Notes under the pieces: generated by a model
What the model was told of the DNA's origin: nothing
Database searches by the model: none
What the model saw: the letters and a program-made list of their open reading frames with translations, nothing else
Shown: one piece after another, positions 32,501 through 45,612 of the stretch
How the letters are laid out: every line of letters starts with the position of its first letter
How positions within the stretch are numbered: position 1 is the stretch's first letter
Position numbers and translations under genes: made by a program
Source of the DNA: Drosophila persimilis
Taxonomy: Eukaryota > Arthropoda > Insecta > Diptera > Drosophilidae
NCBI RefSeq assembly: GCF_003286085.1
Contig: NW_020825294.1
Span: forward strand, 4,836,001 to 4,900,000
Reading direction: 5' to 3'
DNA: 64,000 nt

Positions 32501-35500
32501 GATGTTTGTGCAGATGCAGCCATGTAAAAAGATCAAGTGTAATGTAATAAATAGTGTAGAAAACGTTGAATTTTGAATACTTTTTAGAATATTAACAAAT
32601 AAAACGTCATAATAGTGCAATGCAATGCACACAACAACTGACTATGCACCATAAAATGTTGAATGTAACCATTTTTGTTTAGGAAACCTTTGGCATTTGA
32701 CTAATGATTCGAAATGCCAGAGATTATGAAGTCTTGTCGTCGCTAAAATTAGATTGTCAAATTTGAGAAGGGTTCTGGCACTTCAAGTATATACTTGACT
32801 GTCACGCCGCAATATGAACATCATTTATATTAAGCCGTAGAAATTTGTCACTTTCCAAACGAGAAATGCGTGGCCCCCCCTCGGCCATGGAATCTCTATC
32901 CTCCCAAACCTTCATTGAATCCACATTTTGATAATTTCCCTTTCTATTTCGAATGGTTTTTGTTTTGTTTCTCAAGTTGAATGCTCTTTTGGAACTTTTT
33001 CAATATTTATTTCCAGTTTCAAATGGTTATCAGTTTCCCCCCCCGTTTTTTTCGGTCCAGCAGTGGCATCCTTCCTGCCCGGCTTCCTGCTTCCGGGTAC
33101 ACACCCCACAAACGGTTATTGTTCTTTTGCTGTTGCTCCTACCATTATTTATATATATGTTTGGATCTGTGGTCAAACTTTGCTGCCACTTGCTGGCTGG
33201 TATATAAACTGCTTCTAAATTGCTTTGACCAAGTTGATTCCTGCCTGCGCCTGCCAGCGCCCACCCGCTGACAAGATTTTCACTTCCGCATAAGAAAAAC
33301 TCCGGCCAACAACTTTCCGTTCCATTGTTTTCTTCAGCAACTTGCTCTCCGTCTCTTTCCCACCTCCTGTTCAACTGCTCTTCTATCTGGAGATCCTAAC
33401 TTCCACGCCTACTCCCTGTCTCCTGCTCTCGGCTCCTTCAACATTTCCTCTCAAGTGCACGCAAAAGTTGATTTATTGTTTTGTATTTTTACAACTTTTG
33501 ACTGCAGTTTTCCCTTTTCAATTTTATTGTTTTTTTTCCCCCCTACAACTCGTTCATTACTTTTGTTGCCTTCCATTCTCTGGTCTGCTCAATTATTATT
33601 AAAATATCTTCAACTCTAACTAGTGGGATCTGTGTTGCTTTTTGTTCCTCTACTGGAATATACCATTTGTATTCCCCTACCAGCCATCCACTTGTCTATT
33701 GTCAATCACAAATACTCAATCACGGGAGAGAGACCCTGCTAATTAATTTCGTTTGCTGATTTGGGGGTTTTTCACAAGACAGAGACAGGGACACAGGGAC
33801 AGGACTATCAGCACAACAATTCATCATCATCATCGTCGTTGCCATCACGTAGCTAGTCTCTGGGAGACGACATCGAAGAAGGACATGTGGGGCAGTGCAA
33901 TCGAAAAACCATTTTCTATTTTGTATTCCCCAGTGTCAACACAGTGTTTGTGCTGCTCGTATTTAAACAATAGTTGTCCCTGGCAGCACAGGACTGTGGC
34001 CTGTAGGGCTGCAGCCCGCAGACAATTGCTTGGGATTGCATTTGCCCATCGAGGCGTACATTACATTGCATAAAGGACCAAGCCAAGGCGAGGCTCCTCC
34101 GAATGGTTTCAAGTGCAATGCAAGAGACCACAAGACAAGACACGGACATGCCCATGGAACAGACAGACCATCAGATCGTCATGTCAGTGGGGCCAGGACA
34201 GGGACAGGGACAGGGACAGAGACATTTAAATGGTCCTTCTGGTTGCTCCTTCGTCCTGCTGGTCTTGCATTAATTAAAGATGCGTGGCATTGTTGGTCGC
34301 CCCCTGCCCACCCACCCTACCCGCTCATTGTGTTTTGAATTAATGTCAAAGGATTCAAGTAATTGGGAGGGAGCGCCACCTTTCCTCCCTCTCGCTCCTC
34401 TCTGGAAATTAGCCGGGCTGACAGTCGACAGATGATTTGTTCCTATTCAGCAGGACAACAGCAGCTCTGTGTCCTGGCTGACAGAAATCTCCTATTAATC
34501 AGATATGAACGTTATGTTTGGCTGGAGAAACCCCAATCCCTGGATACTGTCTATCAAAGGGATAGAGAATATGTATTTTCTTTGGAAGTGCAAGAGAATT
34601 TTTGGATATTTTAAGAAAGGGATTCTAAGTATCAGTTAGGAATCAGTCAAATGAACTAATTATCTTAGCTAAAAGTCTGTAAAGGTACACAAAAAACACA
34701 CATATATGAAACTATATTCGAATTTCCTTTTTTCCATCGATCGTTCTTATGAAAGCCATAAGAAATATTGCTCAGATTTCGATGAAATCTTTCTGAGATA
34801 TGTAGAAACATATTGTCCTACAAATGCTAACGTTTGATTCAAATATCTGTAGAATTTAAAGGCTTTTTTCCTTACTTTGGATTCCTTAAGTGATTCTTTC
34901 TGTGGTAGATTTATGATATAGAGGTCCAATCGGAATGATTCAACCAAATAATGCTTCCATTTATAAAAGAAGATATTTTGGAACGATTTTCTTAAAATAA
35001 GATACAAAATAATCGTACTGTTGCTTTTTAAACCGGTTGTTCCTATACGGCTAGATTATATAGCTGGCTGATCCCTTTAAATAATTTACCTACGCATACA
35101 AAAATAATATTTCATTGAGAGCTGAGAGATTAGTTTCCACAAGGATATATCAATTCGGTTATTCATACCGATTCGGAATATTTCTAATCTGGGTTACAAA
35201 ACCATTTCAAGGAGAATACAAAAGGTATCAGAAAAGGATTCAAAAAAGTGCATAAGATATGGATGCTACCCTTGGTTTCAGATGAAACGTTTCTAAGATA
35301 AAGTATGATCATAAGCTAAGAGCAATTCTCATGATCGGAATACAACAATTTTATAGAACATGTCCATCGTAAAGTACATAATTTTCTTGCCTATAATCTT
35401 CACTTAATTTATGCTTGAAAATACAATTTTAAGTTTCTAAAATATATATATTTATTTATTTAAAAATAGGCGCAAAAAATATGAAAAACATTAAATATAT

Positions 35501-36002
35501 TACGACTAAATTCTATTAAGGAATATGTGGGCGTAAGGATAGGTGGAGGTACATAAAAACACATGTTTGTCTTGCCTGTCTATGCTGGGGCTGCTGAACG
35601 GAATACCAGGCAGGCTATCGTGGGAACAGAACCGAAACAGAACGAATTAAGTAGAATACAAAATAATACTTAGATCCGAAAGTACAATCATAATTTTCTC
35701 TTTACACAAATTCGAATAAGTGATAAATTCGAAGGTTTTTTTCGTAGAGCCTTTGGGGGGAGAAGCTTGATCCAAGAGGGATCCTAGGGGAGAGATGCTG
35801 CCTGTAATACTTTCTATCGAATCTGTTTTTTGTGAGGCCTTTTTTGGTCAGCCTTCAAAGTATTGCTAGTAAAATTGTTGTCGTATTTATCCGTCGTCTG
35901 TCTCATGCAATAATCACAGCTTTAATTGGTATCTTCTGACTCGTTTTTTCTCCTCTCAGCATTAATCGATTCTAAGTCGCTAATTGTTCTATACAAAAAT
36001 AA
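29583..36002. other. Long gene desert between repeats and choline kinase
   Basis: No gene is called. There is a GA/AG-rich promoter-like stretch at 31130-32170 with CGAAA repeats (31178-31203) and a TATAAAAG at 32259-32266 that leads into no recognisable frame. A GGAATGTGTGT minisatellite lies at 32435-32488, with CAGGGA repeats near 34190-34220. Overlapping frames at 32928-33374 look random. The stretch could hold enhancers or a non-coding transcript. Confidence 0.4.
32435..32488. repeat. GGAATGTGTGT minisatellite
   Basis: Four to five units of about 12 bp (GTGGAATGTGT or GTGGAATGTAT) in direct tandem, non-coding. Confidence 0.75.
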
Positions 36003-36008
36003 TTTATT
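36003..36008 (-). terminator. Polyadenylation signal for choline kinase
   Basis: TTTATT on the plus strand is AATAAA on the coding strand, 210 bases past the choline kinase stop. Another candidate lies at 35451-35460 and would give a longer 3' UTR. Confidence 0.45.
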
Positions 36009-36217
36009 CAATTCAATCCATTCAAGAGCGCCGGCATTCTCCATGTCTCTGCTCGAATTCATTCCTTGGGCGGGGGACTGGGTCTTCTAATTCTTTAAGG
36101 TCACTTAAGTACGTTTTTCGATTCGATACAAGTGAATATTGAAGATTGATTATGATGCATTTGATCCTTGATCAGTGTGTGTGTGTCTGTTTTGCCCTTA
36201 GAATGCCATACGGCTAA

Positions 36218-39200
36218 TCATTTGGCCAGAAAGGCGGCCTTTAGCTTTTGATATTCCAGAATTCGAGCAATGCCGTACTCCTAGGAAAAGAAATAAGGAG
36301 TCAAATTAGATATTTCTGCAAGGTAGTTTTAAGTTAAGGAAGCATTGCATTCACTCGTTAATTTCGAGCGAGTAGACTTCTCGTTGGCATTGATTCCTTA
36401 ACCTTACTTCTATCGAAAAACCTACCCAATAACCAAACTCTATGGCTGATGTCACATTAATCACCGACCACAGGCTCCAGAACAGATGCGACATCATCGT
36501 AAAGAACTGTATCTCGGAGTCCACATTCTCCAGCTCTTGTACCGTGGGATTATAGTTCTCATCATCGTGATATTTCTTTAGATAATTCACAATGAAATCG
36601 CGTCTCTGCTGGGCGGTGGCATAGTTGCTTGTATTGTGATGAAAATATGGGAACTGCGGATTGGTATAGTCAAAGGTCCATTCGATGAAGTGATTGGCCA
36701 GATCGTAGCCACGATAGTTATAGGCACAGTACTCAAAGTCAATGATAATAAGATCCGGCTCATTATCGTTGGTGAAGCTGGTGTCCAGGGCTGAATCATC
36801 GGTGGTGTCCAACAGTTCGGGACAGGACGAGGACGAGCTGTGCGATTTGCTAGAGGTTGTAGGAAAACCATCGAGGGGTTTTTGCAAAGTTTAGTTTAGG
36901 ATTCAAAAGTGAATGTCATGTGGATAACCTGTATTTTGTTTGCTTTTGGCCAGCACATATAAATTTTACAACAGCAAAAATTGTCTCCATCTAGAATTGT
37001 AGGGTAGTTTTATATGGGCAGAGAGCATGTACGGTATAGGCCAATATATTGCAATAGGAGTTAGTTACTGGTTAGAGCGGCCAACAACAAAATACACGGG
37101 TTAGCAGCTCAACAGATCCGTTGGTCTACTTACTTGACTTCTGGCTCCGACAGATTGCTGTTGCCATCCAAACTGTCGCCCAATGTCTCATCGAAATTGG
37201 ATCTATCAAATAAACAATCGATTAATACAAGTCTCCTGTGGGAAATCAATCAAACATCCTCGTACCTCAAGCTACTGATGGATTCACGAGGCGTACGCTC
37301 TGGTGTCGCCTGACGCAACAGTATATTTCCCTCCTGCAGGTCGTTGTGGCAGAACACCACGGGATATTCCCCGCTCTCGATCACCGATCTCAGCCATGCT
37401 ATCTCCTGGACATAGTCGATGGTGCGCATCAGTTCCCTTTGCTTCTGGAGCACTGCGGAGTCCGGTTTCGATTGGATTTTGCCCTTGACAATGCTCTCGA
37501 AGCTGGTCACCCAACGCTGCATGCAATTCCAGATCCAATCGGGTTCCTTGGACATGGGTATATTCAGGCTGTGGATTTCACCCATTTTCTCTGCCACTTT
37601 CAGTAGGATACGCTGTTCGGCCAACTCCGCTGTGGCCAAGGCACGTGCCTGCAAGCAAAATGGAGATTTATGTTAAAAACTAAACCAATTTGTGTCCTTA
37701 AGTCCCCTGCATACCGGTAAGTATTGCTCGATGCGTCCGCCGGGAAAGATGCCATGCAGTTTGGGTCCAAAATTACGCTCACTGAGCAGTGCAAACACAA
37801 CCGATTCGGTAATCATGCTCTCCAGCGCATGATCTCCATGGGTTTGGCCATAGATACGCAGCAGGACCTGCAAAACGATGCAAACGATTAGACATTCAAG
37901 AGGGCGGGGCCTGGTCTCTCCGTGCGCATGGACCTACCTCACGGGGTTCCTGCTTGGGGGCATGCAATCGTTTCAATGAACTCGAATCGCCGCTATCGCT
38001 ATCGAATCGCTGACGTTTGTGCGCCTGCTTGGCGCTCGTGGCTGCGTCGTCATCGTCTGCCGCCCCACCCACGGACTCGGACTCCACCTCCACCCCATTG
38101 CGTGCAAAGTCTGGGCTATTTTTGGACACGATATTTGTGGCGCCGGCATCGACAACTATGACGTTGTCTTTGGCAACATGGCCATTCGCCTGCTGCTCCA
38201 ACAGTCCCTGCTCTTCGTTCTCATTCTCATCCGCATCCGAATCGGGCAGACTCACGTAATACAAAAAGTTTGAAAGACCGCCACTAGAAAAAAAGGGATT
38301 TCGAGTTATTTTCAAGCAAAGATTTGACTGGAATTTATGGCACACACACCTGATGCGTTTCACCACCAAAGATTCGGGGGTTACGACCTTCCAGCGACCG
38401 GTTAGATAGTCCCGACAGATGCGTGCTGCCGCATGGCGAATTTCCTCAAGGGTTGCCTAGAACAGAGAGAGTACAACAATTACTATCGGAGAGAGAGCTG
38501 GGAAATAGAGAGAGGCAAAGAGAGAATTTTTGCATGCGAATCGACAAAACAATTTTTTGGCCCTGGGGGCTGGCACTGGGGGCTGCTGTACTAAAAATAC
38601 CAAAAATCCATTCTCGTGTGCTAAAATGCAAATGCAATTAGTGGCCCCAGACGACAGGCATGACAAATATACGAGTATATTGATTGAAAACAAGGTAAGC
38701 CAAGGTAACCAAAAACAATTGCATTTTTAATCATTATTGATTCAACTAGGAAGTCACCGCAAGGTAATTTTAAACTAAGTGCAGTATTCCAGTACCAAAA
38801 TCGTTCCAAGAAATAGCTATTTCAAGTTCTTATGATGCCTGTTCTAGTATTTTTATGGAATTACCTAGCAATAATGATTCTAAAACTGTTTGCAAAGATT
38901 ATAAAATAAGTATTCCAGTACATCAAATGTTGCTTATAAGTTCTTAAAGTATTTTTATGGAATATACTAGCATTTTATGATGAATAATGATTCTAAAACT
39001 CTTTTTAAATATTATAAAATGTTTAAAATACCAGAAACAAATATTAGAAGTATTCCAATATATAAAATGTTTGCTTATAAGCTCCCGTTTTTGTATTTTC
39101 ATGGAACATACTAGAAGTTTACACAAATAATTGCTCTAAAAACGTGCTAAAACTGATTTCGAATATCAGAAAACGTATTACAAAAGTAAACCCATGCATA

Positions 39201-39488
39201 AACTATACAAATTCTTAAAAATATTTATATTAAGGATTATAACATAAGATAAAATGTACAAAAACTGATAAACCCTATAAAATTAGTCAATTAAAATACC
39301 TTTCACCAAAAAAGAACCATATTTAAACCATATATTACATGATAAATAACTCTTACATTTCGCTTAAAATGCTGCCAAATATTATCATATTTACAACGTT
39401 TACTTAGACAACAGTTTTCAACAATTTCCTGCTGCTGCTCTTGGCGACGTTTTAGTGTTTTATTGTTGCCACAAATTCGCTGTCTCAT
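36218..39488 (-). CDS. Choline kinase (CG2201-like), 8 exons, about 558 aa
   Basis: Phosphorylates choline with ATP, the first step of the CDP-choline route to phosphatidylcholine; cytosolic. Exons in transcript order: 39357-39488, 38350-38456, 37938-38283, 37715-37867, 37266-37648, 37134-37202, 36426-36849, 36218-36280. All joins are GT-AG and phase-consistent. Landmarks are SGGLSNFLYYVSLP (nucleotide loop, about residue 80), LLRIYGQ, FCHNDLQEGNILL with catalytic Asp near 349, and IIDFEYCAYNYRGYDLANHF with the Mg-binding Asp near 434. Two low-complexity insertions are absent from short choline kinases: about 95 acidic/Ser-rich residues after the first landmark, holding a basic KQAHKRQRFD patch, and about 70 Ser/Asp-rich residues after HNDLQEGN. 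I separate it from ethanolamine kinase by overall resemblance to choline kinase and its neighbour Df31. The first exon (start at 39488) is the least certain part. Confidence 0.88.
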
Positions 39489-39632
39489 GCTACGCGTATT
39501 TTGTATAGTTTACAGATATGAAAATATACCGATTAAACAGACACGATATACAATATATAAATGGTATTATATAAATCTGACAAAATAGTCGCAAAGGCAC
39601 ACCACAACAGGAATTTTGAGTTATATATGTAG

Positions 39633-39666
39633 TATAAAACGGCCAAAAAGAGAGTATTTTTCAGTT
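39633..39666 (+). promoter_or_regulatory. TATA box plus initiator, plus strand, no known gene
   Basis: TATAAAA at 39633-39639 is followed by TTTTTCAGTTGG with a perfect Drosophila initiator TCAGTT at 39661-39666, placing the +1 A 30 bases after the TATA start. This is textbook spacing. The strand is opposite to choline kinase, whose first exon ends 145 bases away. Downstream, the first ATG gives only a stop, and the next (39808) gives the 13-codon frame MNFLQWLLLLHHH. Confidence 0.4.
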
Positions 39667-42600
39667 GGATTTTCAGCAGCGATTTGTTCTTCACATCTGG
39701 GCGGACAAAAACAAACTGAGTCATCGAAAGACGTCGACCCAGAGCATGTGAAAACTACTTATAATACTCGCTCTTTCCCTCTCTCTGTGGCACTCTCTCT
39801 CTCTGCATGAACTTTCTACAGTGGTTGTTGCTGTTGCACCACCATTAAAAATCAAACCACCACCGGCCGGCCACGGGCCACCCCCTTCTGACGTGGTTGC
39901 CATAGTAAACATATGCTTCCTTATAGACCCAGAGGTCCTTCCTTCCTCCTACACTCATTCACCTATAAAATTATATAAAACTTCACTGAAATGTCGAAAG
40001 AAAAGGCCTCAAAAAATGTAGATTCCTCTCAATTTTGGGCCAAGTGTAGGTAGACACCTTTGCATCTGAGATTTTCAACAGATGTTCCTGCGGCACCGAA
40101 AAATACCCTTGACGTCAGGTAGAAAATAGTTTGAAACGTGTCTGGTGTCTGCTGTCTGGGGTTTGGGCCATAATTGCTTGTAATTCTTTGTCATCGACAG
40201 ATAAGATTAATATTTAACCACACACACACCTGTCGGTTGGTAATCTCTTACCATATACTATACACATATACGAAGCCTTGTGGCAAAAGGTGGGGTTTAC
40301 ATGGTCAAGTAGACTCGATTATTGCATCTCTCAACAGGAAACAGATTATTTAATATTTGCACAGAACATTCAATGGCGTTCGTTGAACCCGTTCTCCGAG
40401 ATACGAATTTCATATATAGAATGTATTTCAAAAAGAGAGTATTTTCGGGGCATATCCTGGCGAGTTAATACATTTTGTAAGAATTTATATAATAAAACCA
40501 TAATTTTTACCTAAATATCTTAGGTATTTCCCAAGACCCATTTTGTAACAACTGGGTTTATTTGTACCCCCAAGAGCAAAGCCCAACATTAATCTGCGAT
40601 GATCCAGTTTTAGAGGCAGCTGCAACTCTCGTCTAATCCATGGAATTTTCCACGCAACATGAAAATCTTCCATTCCATTGGACTTCTATTTACAATAAAA
40701 CGCAGAGTACGAGCAGAGTCGCCCGTCGCAGCCGGACCAAACCTCTTATCAAGTTTTGATTGCCGTTTCAGGCCGTTGTTTTTGTGTCGAAGAAACTCGC
40801 GGTGGCATTACATACTATCATGTAAATAACTAAGCAAATCAAATCTATTAATAACTAAGCAAATCCATGACTACAAGAAAAATGGACATGGGGGAAAATC
40901 GTAATAGACAATATCTCATTTGGGGCTTTGGCCAAAAAAGTGTGCGCCTCAATTGGCTGTTGCGGGGCCTTATCATACGCATACATAGTTGCGTAGCAGG
41001 TTGTTATCAGCAAACTATAACACTATATAGGAGTGCTAAATACTTAAACCACTTAGCACTAGGCGCTGCAATAAATTAACTATTTGCCTGAATTTATAGA
41101 TCTAATATTTTGTTAAATGCTGAATCAGGCAGTCGAAGAGTAAAAAAAAAACAGATAAAATTCCTCAGTACTTAATTCCCAGGAATTTCGCAATATATAT
41201 ATATTTTCTTGATACTTTTGAGCCCTCCTAAGCACTATATAGGTCACATTTTGGGGCTGATAACCTGAATAGCCGAAAAAATACACATTTCATTTGATTA
41301 GATTTCGCATTCCAGCTACTTCCTTCCTCGAAATACTTGCCTGGCGTTTATATAATCATTTCAAGATGGCAATAAATCGTTAATTTTTCATTTAATTTGT
41401 TTTAATCTAAACCTTACTACTATTACGTCAGTTTAAAGTACTTCAAGATATAGAGACCATGTGATTTGATGTACATTCAAAGAAAAAAGCGTTGCCATTT
41501 TAATATTTAGTCTTAAATAAAAAAATATATATGAATTAAATAAAATAATAAATGTAAATTATATATTACTATTTACTATAAGATTAAAGATTATATTATG
41601 TACACTATTTAAATCAAAGTAAATTATATTTCATTTTAAAATGTTTTTATTTAAAAAGTGAATATTTATGGGCGTTTCGATTTACAACGCCATTTTTCTC
41701 TGAGTGTTGGCATGCCATAAAAAACATTGTACCCTTTGTTTGCGTATGAATCATATGCAGTTATGATAAATATTAAATATAAAAGAAATAAAAAGAAAAA
41801 GAATAAATGTAAAGAACCCCAATTTTACAGATAGTAATAATCCCTCGGAATAATGGGATTTAAAATTATCTCCATTTGCCCATTAAACTTGAACGAGGCA
41901 CAAGGGTGATTATAAACCCATTTGCGAATACGGGAAGGTCTCGTGCAAATGAGTTACCCGTAAAACCCCTTTGGGAAGTACCCAGTTCCAGTGTTCCAGT
42001 TGTTGTTGTGATGATTTTATAGCAAACCGATAACCAAACGATCGTGTGTGTAATACTAAAACCCATTACATTATTCATCTGAAACCAAATTTGAACTGCG
42101 CAACAGTACGAGTTAAAGCCGCAACACGTGAGACGATGACTCTGTCTAACCGCAACAATGTCGTCGGATCTATTCCCTACTTCTCGTAAATCCACAATCT
42201 ACTCGTAGTCTGTCCTGAACGAACCCACTTTCGGTCACAGAGCAAAGAAATTCGCGTAGTAAAAAAGGAAACAGCGAGAGATTATTACTGATAAGACAAA
42301 AAACCTTGTCGTGTTTTATAAAAGAGTGTGGCGTCAATGTACGAAGAGGCAATCGGCCAATGGCGATTATAAATGTTTCTGAACGATTGCGGATCTCCAG
42401 GGAACGTGCAAAATCAACAACGTGTTTTTATTTCTTTACCAATGAAAGGAGACTTGAGAGACATATGAATACACTTAGTATATGCTTTGTATATAAGGTG
42501 GATTTATTTCATGATAAGAACTATTCGGATCCGAGATAAAACTTCTGGGACTAAAACTGTTAAATCAAACTTGACAGGCACTGATAAAAACAGACTACTA

Positions 42601-45600
42601 GGGTGTCAAAACTTCGCAACATTCCATCGAAATTCAAACCAAATCGAATCTGCATACACAAAAGCTCTACCACAACAACAGACACCGGTCAAGGTACGAA
42701 ACGAAAGGTGTGGAAAAACGTGGGCAAAACACACGCACACTGCCACACAGCGCAATGCATACAGAGAGGAGAGAGAATCGATGCATGCAGTCTTTGACTT
42801 TTGCCGCTTACAAATATTTCGCAAGCTTTTCTTATGTATCACTCGTTTGAGTGGCTCTTACCGTTTGCAAGTTGCTGGACATCCTCTTGTCCTCTGTTCT
42901 TTGCAATGTTTATCTTATTTGCCAATTCCTGTACTACGCACACGCACACACACAAACCCACTGTTTATAGGTAACACGCGCCAGGCCAGGCAGAGCACTT
43001 CAACCGTTCGTTCCCCTTGACGTCACTCTTAATATTAAATATAGTTACAACAACAAGAAACGGTACGTTCGAGTAATAATAAAGTAATAGCAAGTGCTCT
43101 TATATGCGCGTATTCAGTTTTCAGTTAACAGTTTCGTTTCGTTCCACAGGAGTTTTTTCCACGTCCACTCGCGAGTACGATTTTATTCCGACTGTGACTT
43201 GTTGATCGGTGCTACTAGCTAACACAAATCGCGCTCTCTTTTAGCCGTGCTTGCTGTCTTATCATTTTTTTTACATTTTCTTTGCAATGCAAATTGTTTT
43301 TGCCCGGGTTGACTGTGGAACTTGTTTGAATTTATAAAGTAAAGTTTGACCTAAAAAATACCGAAATTATTTATTTCGTCTTGTTTGTTGTAAAATATTA
43401 CAAAATTTGAAGTATAGAATTGCGAATGTTTGATTGAGCTGTCGAAAAAAAAAAATCTGCCCATTCATTAAACAGCTTAAGCTATTTTTTATTATTATTT
43501 ATTTTTAAATGCGTTGTATTATTGACTCGGAACCAGTTTTTTGTTTACTATTTATATCTATTTCAATGTGTTTACAAACTATTTGTTCTTGAAGAGAAAT
43601 ATGTGTCTTTGGCCCTTTTCTAGGTCGAAGACGTTGTTCAATTTTTATGCCTATGAAAGCTTAGAAAACTCTAGACGTGAACAAGAGCACGAACGCATAG
43701 CGATAAAATATACAAAGTTATCGACCGTTTTTTTTTAGTTTACTTTCAAAATATTATCGTATTGCAACGCTGCACTGTGCCACGCAGAGAGCTGTTAAGC
43801 GCAAAGCCTTAGATTGCTGTTAGCTCGCTGTAAGCTTACGTTTTTATAAATTATAAAATAATGAATTTTTATAAATACTTAAATGTTTTAAAAATAGTTT
43901 ACACTTCTCGCAAGTTAAAAGATTTAAGGGCAATTGAAAAAATAAATATCTTACCAACCAAATTTGGTTAAGGAAAGAAGGCCGAAAGCTTTCTTTTGAG
44001 TGATTCATACTCTCCAGGCGCACAATATTCAATTCGATCATGTCATTGATATTTTGGTAGAAAAAAGAGCTTTTTCTAGAAGGTTCCTCCTGCCTGAGTC
44101 ACGACACCGACCCACATTTAAATTCTTTGTACTACCTCTAATATTTCAGTCACGACTGTAACCGCTCTGCTTAAAAGTACAGTTCGGTTCGCACATCTAC
44201 GACTGTACGTTTTCCAGTGAGATTTTCTTGGAAATGGCTGGAAAAGGTTCCGATTCGGAGAATAAAAGATTTTCGGGCATTTGAATGTTTCTCTTCCATT
44301 TATTTTTGAATGTTCTCGAATGTTTTTGTTTGTCTGAGTCTGGTGCTGTTCTCAGCCCGTCTTAACGGATTTGCTTGTGGAAATGGGTTTTTCATTTAGC
44401 AATTTTACATTTTAATTACGATTTTCCTCATTCACATTTTACTTTAATTATTTCAATTCGTGTTTGCCTCAGTGTTTTGTCTATGGTTTGGTCTGCTCTG
44501 GTTTCCACTGGTTCGCTCGAAACCAATGACAGTTACGTTACTCGAAATTGGACAAATTAGTAGGTTGGCTTTAAGTACGCCCCAGAAGAACACCTCTTTC
44601 TGAGCGCAAATACAAATGGAAAAAAAAGAACCATTAGAAGACTTGGACACGCCATTAGTCTAGTAATTACGTATAAAAAAAAGAACTTTATATATAGTCA
44701 CGGCAACATTTCCTTTTTTTTCTTATTTTCTTTCGTTGGAACATGATTTCCCTTCTGTATATAAAATTGGGAGGGGGGTTGTTGTGTTTCAACGGTTTTG
44801 ATTGCTACTATATAAAAATGTAATTTCTTATCCGGTTTTATTGTTTCTATATATACGAATTTTTCTCAAGTTCTTTTTTTTTTCTTTTGCCAGCGTTTGT
44901 GTGCGGGGGGCGTGGCAGTTGGCTGTTTTCGCAATTGTTTTTGAACTTGATATATATATATATATATATAAATATTAATAAACATTATAGGATCGTACCA
45001 GTAAAATTAGGAGAAGAAAAAATATGCTTATGCTCTTTTTTTGTCACATGGTCTTATATAATGGGGAGGATTTTCCTTTTGCTTCGTATTTATTACAATT
45101 ATTAAATGACGCTTTTCGTTTACAACTTTATCTTAAAACATAGAGGGGTTCCGTCTCGCCATCTTACTTTTGCTTGTTCTTTCTTAATCGTTTGCTTTAT
45201 ATATATATATACGTTTTTTTAAAGTTAAGTTAAGTAAGGTTTTTAAATGATAATGGATTTTCTTCATCTTAATTTTTGTTGGTTGTTTTGTTTGTTTGTT
45301 GGTTTATTTGTTAGTAGAGAGACAGACAATCGGGACGCTTTAAGACTACGCTCCCATTGCAGGATTTTTAAAGAGAATTGCGCGCCCGAACCCCCCGCAC
45401 GCACAAGCACACTCGAGCGCTCCAACCAAACATGTGTCAAACGTTATCAAGCTTGCCGGTACCCACAGAGGTGTGCGTGTGGGGGGAGCGGGCGTTCATT
45501 TGTGTGTTCGTGTGTGTGTGTGTTCTTGTTTAGTGTTAGTAAGTAATTTATATGTACGAGTAATGTGTGTGTACGGCGGCTGGTGCAGACCGGGAACGAT

Positions 45601-45612
45601 ACGAAGCACCAT
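39667..45612. other. Intergenic, includes Df31 3' UTR side
   Basis: No protein gene is supported. A 177-codon frame at 42487-43020 has no family signal. Df31's 3' UTR probably occupies part of 44-45.6 kb; TTTATT (AATAAA on the minus strand) is present at 45303-45308 and elsewhere. An initiator-like TTTTCAGTTAACAGTTTCG at 43117-43135, with a weak TATATG 23 bases upstream, is another unassigned promoter-like motif on the plus strand. A MITE-like element lies at 41473-41707. Confidence 0.4.
41473..41707. mobile_element. MITE-like element, 235 bp, ACACTCAGAGAAAAA ends
   Basis: ACATTCAAAGAAAAAAGCGT at the left is inverted at the right as CAACGCCATTTTTCTCTGAGTGT. The ends align over about 20 bp with a few mismatches and one gap, and share GCGTTG internally. 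The interior is A/T only and non-coding. No target-site duplication is obvious. Confidence 0.5.

Noticed and set aside
42487-43020. 177-codon plus-strand frame
   Set aside because: No recognisable domain, poor early codon content and no supporting promoter or polyA arrangement; treated as chance.
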